Source: Dyella solisilvae | GTDB taxonomy: Bacteria > Pseudomonadota > Gammaproteobacteria > Xanthomonadales > Rhodanobacteraceae | Direction of reading: 5' to 3' | NCBI RefSeq assembly: GCF_003351225.1 | Contig: NZ_QQSY01000001.1 | Location: 1,120,124 to 1,184,123 of the forward strand | Length of the DNA: 64,000 nucleotides | Part shown: positions 8,660 to 17,310 of the stretch, one piece after another | Numbering within the stretch: the first letter of the stretch is position 1 | How the letters are laid out: each line of letters starts with the position of its first letter | The notes under the pieces: model-generated | What the model was told of the DNA's origin: nothing | Database searches by the model: none | The model's input: only the letters and a program-made list of their open reading frames with translations | Made by a program: the position numbers and the translations under genes

Positions 8660-10165
8660 ATGAAGCCGTGGATGCTCATCACCCCGCTTGCGGGCTGCCT
8701 GCTGGTCGGCTGCACGATGGAGCCGACCTATCAGCGCCCGGGCATGCCCGTGCCCAACGACTATCCGACGCACACCACGAATGGCGAGGCCGCGACCCAG
8801 GCCCCGGACCTGGACTGGCACGACTTCTTCAGGGACCCGGCGCTGCAACGCCTGATCGATATCGCGCTGGCCAACAATCGCGACCTGCAGGTGGCCGCCG
8901 CCAACATGACCGAGGCGCGCGCCAGCTACGGCGTGGCGCGCGCCAGCCTGTTTCCGGAAATCGACCTGCAGGGTTACGCAGGCCGGCAGCGGCTGCCCGG
9001 CATGACGCAGCAGCCCGGCAACGGCACCCTCGGCCCGATCCAGAACAATCGCAGCAACGCCTCGACCTTCAACACCTTCCAGGTACAGGCGGGGATGACC
9101 AACTATGAGCTGGACTTCTTCGGTCGCCAGCGCGCCTCCGTGCATGAAGCGGGCAAGCTGGCGGAGGCCAGCGCCGCCGACTACCAGGCCGCGCGCATCG
9201 CCCTGATCGGCGAGGTGGCCAACGCCTATCTCGCCCTCAACGCCGATCGCGCCCTGCTGCTGCTCGCCCAGCAGACCCTGGCGGCGCAACAGCAGCACGC
9301 GCAAGTGATGCAGAAGGCCTTCCGCGATGGCGGCGTGGCGGAATTCGACATGCGCCGCTCGCAGACGCAGGTGAACACCGCCCAGGTGGACGTGGAGGAC
9401 ATGCACACGCGCATCGCCAAGGACATCAACGGCCTGGCGGTGCTGATCGGCCAGCCGCTGCCGTCCAGCTATGCCGAACCCAGCCTGTGGCAAGCGCCGC
9501 TGCTGACAGACGTTCCGGCCGGCCTGCCCTCCTCCCTGCTGGACCGCCGTCCCGACATCATCGCCGCCGAGGACCGCCTGCGCGCCGCCAACGCCGACAT
9601 CGGCCGCGCCCGCGCGGCGTTCTTCCCCAACATCGCGCTCACCGCCACCCTCGGCGTGCTGAGCAGCGGCCTGTCCAACCTGTTCACCGCCGGCTCGCTG
9701 GCCTGGAATGCCGGCGCCGCGGCCGCGATGCCTCTGCTGGACTGGGGCCGCAACGAACATGGGCTGGAGGCCAGCAAAGCCCGCAACACCGGCGCCACGG
9801 CGGCCTACGAAGGGACGGTGCAGCAGGCCTTTCGCGAGGTGGCCGACGCGCTGGCCGTGCGCGACCACATCATGCCGGAGCTGAAGGCGCAGCAGGAGCT
9901 GGTGGACCAGTCGCAACACGTCTACTCGATCTCGCAGGTGCGCTTCCAGGAAGGCATGGACGACTACATCGCCACCCAAGACGCCCAGCGTTCGCTTTAC
10001 GCCGCCCAGCAGAAGCTGGTCAGCCTCCAACTGGACCAGGCGGTGAACCAGGTCAACCTGTACAAGGCCCTGGGCGGCGGCTGGCAGCAGGGCCACGCCC
10101 AGGGCCAGGCTGCCGGCATCGCCAAGGCCGCGCCGCGCGGCGCTACGGCGGGCTTCCCGCGGTGA
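8660..10165 (+). CDS. NodT/OprM-family outer-membrane efflux lipoprotein
   Basis: Outer-membrane factor of 501 aa with a lipoprotein signal ending in LVGC. The two repeated OEP domains hold the usual marks: DWHDFFRDPALQRLIDIAL near the N-terminus, TNYELDFFGRQ, LLDRRPDIIAAEDRLRAAN and ARAAFFPNIALTATLG. Trimers of this family form the TolC-like channel-tunnel. It is the last gene of the operon, 13 bases behind the glycosyltransferase. No RND or ABC pump gene is present, so the natural partner is the adaptor at 4123, giving a glycan exit route through the outer membrane (inference). Confidence 0.92.
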   Translation: MKPWMLITPLAGCLLVGCTMEPTYQRPGMPVPNDYPTHTTNGEAATQAPDLDWHDFFRDPALQRLIDIALANNRDLQVAAANMTEARASYGVARASLFPEIDLQGYAGRQRLPGMTQQPGNGTLGPIQNNRSNASTFNTFQVQAGMTNYELDFFGRQRASVHEAGKLAEASAADYQAARIALIGEVANAYLALNADRALLLLAQQTLAAQQQHAQVMQKAFRDGGVAEFDMRRSQTQVNTAQVDVEDMHTRIAKDINGLAVLIGQPLPSSYAEPSLWQAPLLTDVPAGLPSSLLDRRPDIIAAEDRLRAANADIGRARAAFFPNIALTATLGVLSSGLSNLFTAGSLAWNAGAAAAMPLLDWGRNEHGLEASKARNTGATAAYEGTVQQAFREVADALAVRDHIMPELKAQQELVDQSQHVYSISQVRFQEGMDDYIATQDAQRSLYAAQQKLVSLQLDQAVNQVNLYKALGGGWQQGHAQGQAAGIAKAAPRGATAGFPR

Positions 10166-10306
10166 TCGGGGCGCCCCGGAGGGCGGCCCGGAGACGCTGT
10201 TGAAGGGGGCCTCGCCCGCCTCCTCCCGCGCCTTGTTCCTGAATCGTCAAGATTTTTCCGCTAGACTCTTGCTTCCGCCCGGTTCCGGGCAGAACCTACA
10301 AGAGTA

Positions 10307-11152
10307 ATGAACGAGGACCCTGGCAGTACCAGCGGCCCAGCCCACCGCAAATGGTGGGATCGACTGGGCCACATGTTTTCCGGCGAGCCGCGCAACCGGA
10401 AAGAGCTTATTGATGAGCTGCGCGCCGCCCAGGCCAACGGCCTGATGTCGACCGACACCCTCACCATGGTCGAGGGGGCTATCAAGGTCACCGAGCTGAG
10501 CGTGGATGACGTCATGATGCCGCGCGCGCAGATCGTGATGCTTTCGGCCGAGGCGCCGCTGCGCGAGATCCTCGACACGGTGGTCGAATCCGGCCACTCG
10601 CGCTTCCCCGTCCACGGCGAGGACAAGGACGACATCCTCGGCATCCTGCTGGCCAAGGACCTGCTGAAGTTCGTGGGCGACGGCGATCATTTCGACATCG
10701 CCAGCGTGCTGCGCCCGGCGGTGCTGATCCCCGAATCGATGCGGCTGAACGTGCTGCTGTCGGAGTTCCGCCATACGCGCAACCACATGGCGCTGGTGGT
10801 GGACGAGTACGGTGGCGTGGCCGGCCTGATCACCATCGAGGACGTGCTCGAACAGATCGTCGGCGAGATCGACGACGAGCACGACGATGAAGAAGAACCC
10901 ATGCTGATGCACGAGCAAACCGGCGGCGGCTGGGTGGTTCGTGCTTTGACCCCGATTGCCGACTTCAACGAACAGACCGGCGCGCACTTCTCGGACGAGG
11001 AGTTCGACACCGTCGGCGGCATGTGCACCTCCGAGTTCGGACACCTGCCCGAAGTGGGCGAGGAAATCACCATCGGCGGCTACCTGTTCCACGTGACCGA
11101 GGCGGACGACCGGCGCGTGCAGGCGTTCCGCGTCACCCGCAAGGAAGACTGA
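10307..11152 (+). CDS. corC: CorC/YbeX magnesium and cobalt efflux-associated CBS protein
   Basis: Cytoplasmic CNNM-type protein of 281 aa with paired CBS domains (about residues 65-190; VMMPRAQIVML and GLITIEDVLEQIVGEI) and a C-terminal CorC_HlyC domain (about residues 200-280). E. coli YbeX/CorC is tied to Mg2+/Co2+ homeostasis and, through the ybeZYX cluster, to ribosome function. The gene stands 141 bases after the nodT-like gene and probably has its own promoter. The next gene starts two bases after its stop, so the two are co-transcribed. Confidence 0.95.
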   Translation: MNEDPGSTSGPAHRKWWDRLGHMFSGEPRNRKELIDELRAAQANGLMSTDTLTMVEGAIKVTELSVDDVMMPRAQIVMLSAEAPLREILDTVVESGHSRFPVHGEDKDDILGILLAKDLLKFVGDGDHFDIASVLRPAVLIPESMRLNVLLSEFRHTRNHMALVVDEYGGVAGLITIEDVLEQIVGEIDDEHDDEEEPMLMHEQTGGGWVVRALTPIADFNEQTGAHFSDEEFDTVGGMCTSEFGHLPEVGEEITIGGYLFHVTEADDRRVQAFRVTRKED

Positions 11153-11154
11153 CT

Positions 11155-12432
11155 GTGCATCCATCCGGCAGGACGCCAGCGTCCGGCATGCTGCAAGGCC
11201 TGCGCCGCCTCCTCGCCGGGTTCGCTCTGCTTCTCGTGTGCAGCCTCCTCGGCTGGGCGCCGCGCGCAGAGGCGGGCGTCGCCAACGCGCCGGGCGCCAA
11301 TCTCGAAGTCGCACTGATCACCTACGGCCCGGGCGACACCTACTGGGAGCGCTTCGGCCACGACGCGATCGAATTGCGCGACACGGTGAGCGGCGAGTCG
11401 GCCACCTTCAACTACGGCGTGTTCGACTTCGACGAGAAGGGCTTCCTGCTGCACTTCGCGCGCGGGCGCATGCACTACATGATGGATGCCGCGCCCACCG
11501 ACGTCGACGAGCAGTACTACGTCAGCGTCGGCCGCTCGGTGACGCGCCAGCGCCTGGCCTTCACGCCGGCGCAGGCAGCCGACCTGCGCGACTTCCTGCT
11601 GTGGAACCTGCGCCCGGAAAACGTCCGTTACGACTACGACTATTACGCCGACAACTGCGCCACCCGCGTGCGCGATGCGCTCGACAAGGCGCTCGGCGGC
11701 GCGCTCAAGCAGCAACTCACGTCGCGTCCGGCCAGCATGACCTTTCGCCAGCAGACCGCGCGCCTGATGCGCCAGCAGGCGTGGCTGATGCTGATCCTCG
11801 ACCTTGGACTGGGCCCCTACGCCGACCAGCCCCTCAACGCCTGGCAGGAGAGTTTCCTGCCAATGGTGCTGCAGCGGGAGATCGCGCATGTCACCGTGCC
11901 CGGCGCCAACGGCGCTCCGCGCCCACTGGTCATCGAGAAGCAATTGCTCTCGCCTAACCGCCTGATCCCGCCTCCCGACGAGGCGCCGGACCTCCGGCTG
12001 CCGCTCGGTCTGGCCGGGCTGGCCTTCGCCGTTTTCCTCGTCATGACGCGGAAACTGGCCCCTGCGGTTTATGCGCTGGCCGGCTCGTTGTACCTGGTGC
12101 TGGCCGGCCTGGTCGGTGTCGCCCTGCTGGTGCTGTGGACCCTCACCACGCACCACTCGGCATGGGCCAACGCCAACCTGTTGCTGTTCAATCCTGCCGC
12201 GTTCTTCCTGCTTCCCGCGCTGTGGCGCTCGCGCCGCGGCGTCGCGCCGTCCCGCCGCATTGAGGTGCTGCTCGTACTGCAACTGCTGGCCACGCTCGCC
12301 GCCATCCTGCTGCACCTGTTGCCCGGCGTCGTGCAGCAGAACCAGCCGTGGCTGCTGTTTGCGCTGCCGTGCTGGGTGGCGCTGGCGTGGTGTCTGAGGA
12401 ACGGCCAGCCCCGTCGGGTGGCAGCGGCCTGA
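11155..12432 (+). CDS. DUF4105 / Lnb-type periplasmic-domain membrane protein
   Basis: Protein of 425 aa. A signal/anchor helix is followed by a periplasmic DUF4105 domain with the conserved histidine segment WERFGHDAIELRD and the cysteine segment YYADNCATRVRD. Four to five C-terminal helices follow, including a HHSAWANANLLLFNP-like loop. DUF4105 is the domain of Lnb, a lipoprotein N-acyltransferase described in Bacteroides; this is recalled knowledge. The gene sits directly after corC, where lnt usually lies, which fits a role in lipoprotein triacylation, but that is inference. GTG 11155 is chosen because AAGGA lies nine bases upstream. Confidence 0.8.
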   Translation: MHPSGRTPASGMLQGLRRLLAGFALLLVCSLLGWAPRAEAGVANAPGANLEVALITYGPGDTYWERFGHDAIELRDTVSGESATFNYGVFDFDEKGFLLHFARGRMHYMMDAAPTDVDEQYYVSVGRSVTRQRLAFTPAQAADLRDFLLWNLRPENVRYDYDYYADNCATRVRDALDKALGGALKQQLTSRPASMTFRQQTARLMRQQAWLMLILDLGLGPYADQPLNAWQESFLPMVLQREIAHVTVPGANGAPRPLVIEKQLLSPNRLIPPPDEAPDLRLPLGLAGLAFAVFLVMTRKLAPAVYALAGSLYLVLAGLVGVALLVLWTLTTHHSAWANANLLLFNPAAFFLLPALWRSRRGVAPSRRIEVLLVLQLLATLAAILLHLLPGVVQQNQPWLLFALPCWVALAWCLRNGQPRRVAAA

Positions 12433-12478
12433 GGCCGCTGTCGTTGCCCTGTCGCAGAACGCGGGGCATGATCCGTCC

Positions 12479-13495
12479 ATGCACGTGACTGCCAAGCCAG
12501 CCGCCGTCCCGGCGTCCCCGTCGCCGATGGTCATCAACTGCGTGGCTTACCGCTTCGACGGCAAGCGCATCGGCGACATCAGCCTCGACGACATCAGCGA
12601 GGTGCTCAAGCAACCCGATGCCTTTGTGTGGGTGGGGCTGCACGAGCCCGACGGCCCCCTGCTGGACAAGATCCAGCAAGAATTCGACCTGCATGACCTG
12701 GCGATCGAGGACGCCAAGCACGCCCACCAGCGCACCAAGGTCGAGGCTTTCGGCGACTCATTGTTCGTGGTCGTGCAGACCGCCCAACTGGTCGCGGGAC
12801 ACATCGCCTTTGGCGAAACCCACGTCTTCCTCGGCGCGCGCTACCTGGTCACCGTACGCCACGGCGCCTCGCTCTCCTATGCACCGGCGCGGCGCAGCTG
12901 CGAGCACACGCCCGAACTGCTTGCGCTGGGTCCGAGCTACGGCCTGTACGGGGTGCTCGACTACATCGTCGACAACCTGCTGCCCATCGTGCGTGATTTC
13001 CGGGAGGAGCTGGAGGAACTGGAGAAGGACATTTTCTCCGACACCTTCAAGCGCAGCACGATCCGCCGCCTGTACGACATGCAGCGCGACCTGATGACGC
13101 TTCGCCTCGCCGTTGCGCCGATGCAGGACGTCATCAGCCAGCTCGTGCGCCTGCATCCGGAGCTGATCCCCGACGAACTGCGCGCCTATTTCCGCGATGT
13201 GTACGACCACGTGTTCCGCGTCAACGAGTCGATCAGCGCCATGCGCGAAATGCTGACCGCCGCCATCAACGTCAACCTGTCGCTGGTGACGTTCGGGCAG
13301 AACGAAGTGATGAAGCGACTGGCCGGTTATGCGGCCATGCTTGCCGCGCCGACGTTGATCACCAGTTGGTACGGCATGAACTTCGCGCACATGCCGGAGC
13401 TCAACAAGCCCTGGGCTTATCCGCTGATCATCGTGCTGGTGGGCACGCTGGTGGGAAGCATCTATTACTTCCTCAAGCGGGCGAAGTGGCTTTAG
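12479..13495 (+). CDS. corA: CorA-family magnesium/cobalt transporter
   Basis: Inner-membrane divalent-cation channel of 338 aa. A large acidic cytoplasmic domain (about residues 20-275) leads to two C-terminal helices. The signature YGMNF (near residue 300) closes the first helix and is the selectivity filter of CorA pentamers; MPELNKPWAYP forms the periplasmic loop. It lies 46 bases behind the DUF4105 gene and close to corC, giving a small magnesium-related neighbourhood. A GGCC-type hairpin spans the preceding stop but has no T-run. Confidence 0.94.
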   Translation: MHVTAKPAAVPASPSPMVINCVAYRFDGKRIGDISLDDISEVLKQPDAFVWVGLHEPDGPLLDKIQQEFDLHDLAIEDAKHAHQRTKVEAFGDSLFVVVQTAQLVAGHIAFGETHVFLGARYLVTVRHGASLSYAPARRSCEHTPELLALGPSYGLYGVLDYIVDNLLPIVRDFREELEELEKDIFSDTFKRSTIRRLYDMQRDLMTLRLAVAPMQDVISQLVRLHPELIPDELRAYFRDVYDHVFRVNESISAMREMLTAAINVNLSLVTFGQNEVMKRLAGYAAMLAAPTLITSWYGMNFAHMPELNKPWAYPLIIVLVGTLVGSIYYFLKRAKWL

Positions 13496-13529
13496 GGCGC
13501 ACGCTCGGCGCGGAGTCTGATTATAGATC

Positions 13530-14105
13530 GTCATTCCTGCGAAAGCAGGACATAGCGCGAAGGGCGGCCCCGAAGGGGCGAGCGCAGCGAGTCGCCCAGT
13601 GTCTTCCACGCATTGAAGGCAAAGTCACTGGGTCCCTGCTTCCGCAGGGACGACGGGCTCTGGAGGCACCCGCAACACGCGGCGCTTCTCTTGCTCGTCA
13701 CTCCTGCGAAAGCAGGAGTCCAGTGCCTTTCACCACACAGAAGGCAAAGTCGATGGGTCTATGCTCGAGCCTCCTCTTTTTGGGTTTCGCAGGGACGACG
13801 GGCTGAGGGGCTTCTGCAACACGCCGTGCTTCTCTTGCTCATCACTCCTGCGAAAGCAGGAGTCCAGTGCCTTTCTCGACACCGAAGGCAAAGTCGCTGG
13901 GTCCCTGCCTTCGCAGGGACGACGGCTGCGGGGGCTCCTGCAACAAGCCGCACTCTTTTGCTCGTCATTTCTGCGAACGCAGGACGGAGCGCGAAGCGCG
14001 GAGAACGCCCGACGGGCGGCTCCGAAGGGGCGAGCGTAGCGAGTCATCCAGTGCCTTTCGTGCACGCCTAGGCAACGGCACTGGCTTCATGCTTTCCCTG
14101 GGAAA
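13530..14105. repeat. Tandem array of four palindromic repeat units
   Basis: Four related units start at 13530, 13697, 13840 and 13964, separated by a conserved spacer of about 40 bases (CAACACGC..GCTTCTCTTGCTC). Each begins with GTCAnTCCTGCGAAAGCAGG or a close variant and most end with its imperfect inverse, CCCTGC..GCAGGGACGAC. Inside is a second inverted pair (CCAGTG / CACTGG). Units 1 and 4 also carry GGGGCGAGCGCAGCGAGTC-type sequence after a CCCC-GAA-GGGG stem. Open frames across the array are by-products of the repeat and are not listed as genes. Unit 4 has a degraded right end. Confidence 0.85.
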
Positions 14106-14506
14106 GGGGCAAGTCATCAGGTTAACGCCGAACGCTTAGCCACCAAGCGCGCTGCGTGATGATCTTGATGTGCGGGCTGATGCCCTTGGCAACGCACGCA
14201 TTAACCTCTGCACCCACTGCCGCGGCTTCGCTTTTCGCCGATAGCCCAACGGCCGTCGCCAGCCTTCAGTGCTCCGCGCTAATTTGCAGCGCCAAAGCGG
14301 GCTGGCCTAATCCATCTGCACGCGCAGCTCTACGGATGAATGCGCAATCTCAATGCAGCCTTCGGCAGCAGTAACGCCCCGCGAATGATGACATGGCGAC
14401 TTAGACGCGCCTACAGACCCATCAGCCCTACCTGACGTCGCGACTTAGTCATTTTGCGCACTGCCCAAGCTTGGCCCGCGCCACGGATAACCGTCGATGA
14501 CGGGGA
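14106..14506. other. Upstream region of pilA1, no gene
   Basis: About 400 bases with lower GC content. A 72-codon frame at 14156 has no recognisable features. Two GCGACTTAG direct repeats lie near 14396 and 14439. The 11-mer GCCTACAGACC at 14409 also occurs upstream of pilA2. These could be activator sites for the sigma-54 promoter that follows. Confidence 0.4.
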
Positions 14507-14522
14507 TGGCACACGGCGTGCC
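14507..14522 (+). promoter_or_regulatory. Sigma-54 promoter of pilA1
   Basis: TGGCACACGGCGTGCC matches the RpoN consensus TGGCACG-N4-TTGCW: GG and GC are exactly ten bases apart. It lies about 120 bases before the pilin start. Pilin genes of Pseudomonas and Xanthomonas are known to depend on RpoN with PilSR. Confidence 0.75.
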
Positions 14523-14539
14523 GCAAGTCAGGTGAGCAC

Positions 14540-14596
14540 CCTGGTCGTTCCGAACTTCCCAAGAGAACTGTTCCCCATGAGGGAATCAGAACCAGG
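14540..14596 (+). promoter_or_regulatory. Structured 5' leader of pilA1 mRNA
   Basis: CCTGGT (14540-14545) pairs with ACCAGG (14591-14596), enclosing an inner hairpin CTG-TTCCC-catga-GGGAA-t-CAG (14568-14589). The pilA2 leader has the same arrangement with base changes that keep the pairing. It may act as an RNA stabiliser or control element; its function is unknown. Confidence 0.5.
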
Positions 14597-14642
14597 TCTC
14601 AGTCGTGTCACGGACATTTTATTGGAAAACTGAGGAGTCACC

Positions 14643-15161
14643 ATGAAGAACGTACAAAAGGGCTTTACCCTGATCGAACTGATGATCGTGGTTGCGATCA
14701 TCTCGATTCTGGCTGCCATCGCCATTCCGCAATATCAGAACTACACCATCCGCGCCAAGGTTTCCGAGGGCATTGTGCTGGCTGATGCCGCGAAGCTGGC
14801 GGTGTCCGAAACCGTTGCGTCCAATATCGGCCGAGAGATCGGTGCATACGGCGGCACCGGGGATACCGACGTAAACAGTTTTGGCTATGAATTCACGGCG
14901 ACCGACAATGTTGGAAGCATTGGCGTTGCAGCGGTCGCCGCAACACCTGAGGCGGGCGATGGCCAAATCACTGTCACATACAACGATGCGGTTGGCGTCG
15001 CGGGCTTGGTTCTTCATCTGACCCCCGGCAGCGGCACGATCGATACCACTACCGGCCTGCCCACGGGCCCCATGGCGGCGAGCCAACCCATTGTTTGGGG
15101 CTGCGATATCAGCGGCGAACCCACACACCTCAAGTACGTGCCTTCGAACTGCCGCCACTAA
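14643..15161 (+). CDS. pilA: Type IV major pilin PilA1
   Basis: Type IVa pilin of 172 aa with a short leader MKNVQKG cut before Phe (KG^[13 protein letters not shown]). Glu5 and Pro22 of the mature helix are present. The C-terminal disulfide loop is formed by WGC and SNC. It has its own sigma-54 promoter and a structured leader, and a terminator follows it, so it is monocistronic. The first 45 bases after the leader codons are almost identical to pilA2, while the rest of the protein differs strongly. The last residue is His, so the C-terminal Ser glycosylation known from PilO/TfpO strains of Pseudomonas cannot apply. Confidence 0.95.
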   Translation: MKNVQKGFTLIELMIVVAIISILAAIAIPQYQNYTIRAKVSEGIVLADAAKLAVSETVASNIGREIGAYGGTGDTDVNSFGYEFTATDNVGSIGVAAVAATPEAGDGQITVTYNDAVGVAGLVLHLTPGSGTIDTTTGLPTGPMAASQPIVWGCDISGEPTHLKYVPSNCRH

Positions 15162-15184
15162 GGCAATTCAAGGTGATGAAAAAG

Positions 15185-15214
15185 AATGGCGGCCAAGTGG
15201 CCGCCATTTTCTTG
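15185..15214. terminator. Bidirectional terminator between pilA1 and the S9 peptidase gene
   Basis: A perfect 10-bp stem AATGGCGGCC-aagt-GGCCGCCATT is followed by TTTCTT on the plus strand and by a T-rich stretch (from gatgaaaaag) on the minus strand. It serves both convergent genes. Confidence 0.85.
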
Positions 15215-15228
15215 TCTAGCCAGCGGGC

Positions 15229-17310
15229 TTACTTCGCCGCGTCCTTGGCATTGTCCGCCGAGGTCCACTGCTTCAACCACGCATTGACCGTCTCATGCCA
15301 CTGCACGCTGTTCTGCGGCTTGAGCACCCAGTGGTTTTCGTCCGGGAAATGCAGCAGCTTGCTGGGAATGCCACGGCGCTGCAGCGCGGTGAAGGCGCCC
15401 AGGCCCTGTGTGTCGGGAATGCGGAAGTCCTTTGCCGAATGAACCACCAGCATCGGTACGCGCCAATCCTTCACATGGTTGACTGGATTGAACTTCTCGT
15501 AGTTCTCCGGATGCTCGAACTGCGTCCCGCTGTTCTCGCGCTCCTCGAACCACAGCTCCTCGGTGTCGTAGTACATGGCGCGCGCGTCGAACACGCCATC
15601 ATGGTCGACCAGGCACTTCCACGGCTGGTTCCACACGCCGGCGATCCAGTAAATCATGTAGCCGCCGTAGCTGGCGCCCAGCGCGCAGGCGCGGTCGCCA
15701 TCAAGGAAGCTGTACTTGCCAAGCGCAGCCGCCCAGCCAGCCTTCAGGTCTTCCAGAGGCTTGCCACCCCAGTCACCGGAGATCGAGTCGGTGAACGCCT
15801 TGCCGTAGCCGGTGGAGCCATGGAAGTTCACGGTGACCACGGCGAAGCCCTGGCCCGCGTAGGTCTGCGGGTTCCAGCGATAGCTCCAGCCGTTGCTCAT
15901 CGCGCCCTGCGGGCCGCCATGGATGATGAAGGCCACCGGGTACTTTTTGCCCGCCTTGTAGTTGGCCGGCTTCACCACGTAGCCCTGCACCGTCTCGTTG
16001 TTCCAACCCTTGAAGGTGAAGAACTCGGGCTCGCCCATCTGCAGGTTCTTCAGGCTCGCCGCGTTGTAGTGCGTCACCTGCTTGAGGCCCTTGCCCTGCA
16101 GGTCGGCCACGTAAAGATCGGCCGGGCGCTTCAAGTCATCGCGCTGCACCAGAAACTTCGACTTGCCCAGCGAATAGGCGCCCACGTCGCCGTCGGTGAC
16201 CAGCGTGGTGACCTTGCCCGTCGCCGCATCGATGGCGAACAGCGGATGCTGGCCGTTGTCGTCGGCCGTCGCGAACAGGGTCTTGCCATCGCCCGACACC
16301 TGCAGGCCGCCGGCGGAACGGTCCCAGTTCGGCGCCACTTCGTGCTTCTCGCCAGAGGCCAGGTCCAGCGCCATGATGCCGAAACGATCCGATTCGGATT
16401 CGGGCGTCTTCATCGCCAGGTAGTACAGCGTCTTGCCATCCGGCGACGGCAGCGGGAAGGCATCCCAGGCCAGGTTCGCGGCAGTGAGGTTGCGCGGGGT
16501 AGCTGCGCCGTCGACGGGCACGCTATAGACATCGAAGTTAGTCGACCAGGGCTCGGACTTGCCGGCAATGCGTGCACTGAAGTAGACCGTCTTGCCATCC
16601 GGCGAGAAGCTGAACTCGGCGTCGTCGCCGAACGGCTTGCTCGGCACGTCGCCATCAATGCCACGGGACAACAGCACCGGCTGGGCGGAGGCATTGCCCA
16701 GGTCCGTCACGAACAGCTGCGCGCGCCGGCCGTCAGACCAGGTGTCCCAATGGCGCACGAACAACTTGTCGTAGACCGTGCCCGAGGCCTTGTCGGCGGC
16801 ACGACCGTCCAGCCGCTCCTTGGTGCAGGCCAGGTCGGCACAATCGGTGAACACGCCCAGGGTGAGCAGCGCCTTCTTGCCATCCGGCGATAGCTTGAAG
16901 CCGTCCACGTCGATCGGCGCTTGGGTCACCTGCGCCGCTGCATCCGAGGCTGTCAAGCCATGGCGCCACACCTGGGACACCCCGTCCTTGGTCGCCGCCA
17001 GGTAGTAGAAAGCGCTGCCGTCCGGCGCCCAGCGCGGCGACGAACCCTTGTCGACCAGCTTCACCGGCTCGCCGGCCTTGCCCAGGTCGAGCAGATAGAT
17101 CGAGGTCACGCCCTTGTTGGCGGCGTAATCGGTGGCGCGCACGGTATACAGCGCATAGCGGCCATCCGGGGAGAGCTGCGGGTCACCGACCCGATCCATC
17201 ATCACCAGATCGCGGATATTGAACGGGTGCGGCCCGTGGCTTTCGACCTCGGCCGCGACCGCCGACGTGCTGGCCAGCGCAAGCGCCAGCGCGACAAACA
17301 AGGGTTTCAT
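15229..17310 (-). CDS. Exported S9-family prolyl oligopeptidase-like peptidase
   Basis: Serine peptidase of 693 aa, acylaminoacyl-peptidase/DPP-like, with a signal peptide (ALALALASTSAVAA), so probably periplasmic. An N-terminal beta-propeller (about residues 30-400) shows repeated SPDGK blades. The C-terminal alpha/beta-hydrolase domain has the nucleophile GASYGGYM, the acid in HSAKDFRIPD and the histidine in PDENHW. ATG 17310 is preferred over the longer open frame because AGGAA lies just upstream and the signal peptide starts there. It sits between pilin genes but nothing ties it to pili. Confidence 0.92.
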   Translation of the reverse strand: MKPLFVALALALASTSAVAAEVESHGPHPFNIRDLVMMDRVGDPQLSPDGRYALYTVRATDYAANKGVTSIYLLDLGKAGEPVKLVDKGSSPRWAPDGSAFYYLAATKDGVSQVWRHGLTASDAAAQVTQAPIDVDGFKLSPDGKKALLTLGVFTDCADLACTKERLDGRAADKASGTVYDKLFVRHWDTWSDGRRAQLFVTDLGNASAQPVLLSRGIDGDVPSKPFGDDAEFSFSPDGKTVYFSARIAGKSEPWSTNFDVYSVPVDGAATPRNLTAANLAWDAFPLPSPDGKTLYYLAMKTPESESDRFGIMALDLASGEKHEVAPNWDRSAGGLQVSGDGKTLFATADDNGQHPLFAIDAATGKVTTLVTDGDVGAYSLGKSKFLVQRDDLKRPADLYVADLQGKGLKQVTHYNAASLKNLQMGEPEFFTFKGWNNETVQGYVVKPANYKAGKKYPVAFIIHGGPQGAMSNGWSYRWNPQTYAGQGFAVVTVNFHGSTGYGKAFTDSISGDWGGKPLEDLKAGWAAALGKYSFLDGDRACALGASYGGYMIYWIAGVWNQPWKCLVDHDGVFDARAMYYDTEELWFEERENSGTQFEHPENYEKFNPVNHVKDWRVPMLVVHSAKDFRIPDTQGLGAFTALQRRGIPSKLLHFPDENHWVLKPQNSVQWHETVNAWLKQWTSADNAKDAAK

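Noticed and set aside
12418-12445. CAGCGGCC/GGCCGCTG hairpin at the end of the DUF4105 gene as a terminator
   Set aside because: No T-run follows, and corA starts only 46 bases downstream in the same direction.
13530-14105. CRISPR-like look of a repeat-spacer array
   Set aside because: The repeated units are long (about 85-145 bases), palindromic and variable, and the intervening spacers resemble each other; no cas gene is near.
13366-14139. Several overlapping open frames of 70-150 codons
   Set aside because: They run through the palindromic repeat array, recur with the repeats (KAGVQ-like strings) and have no homology to known families.
14156-14374. 72-codon plus-strand frame before pilA1
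   Set aside because: No ribosome-binding site, no recognisable domain, and it lies in the pilin control region.
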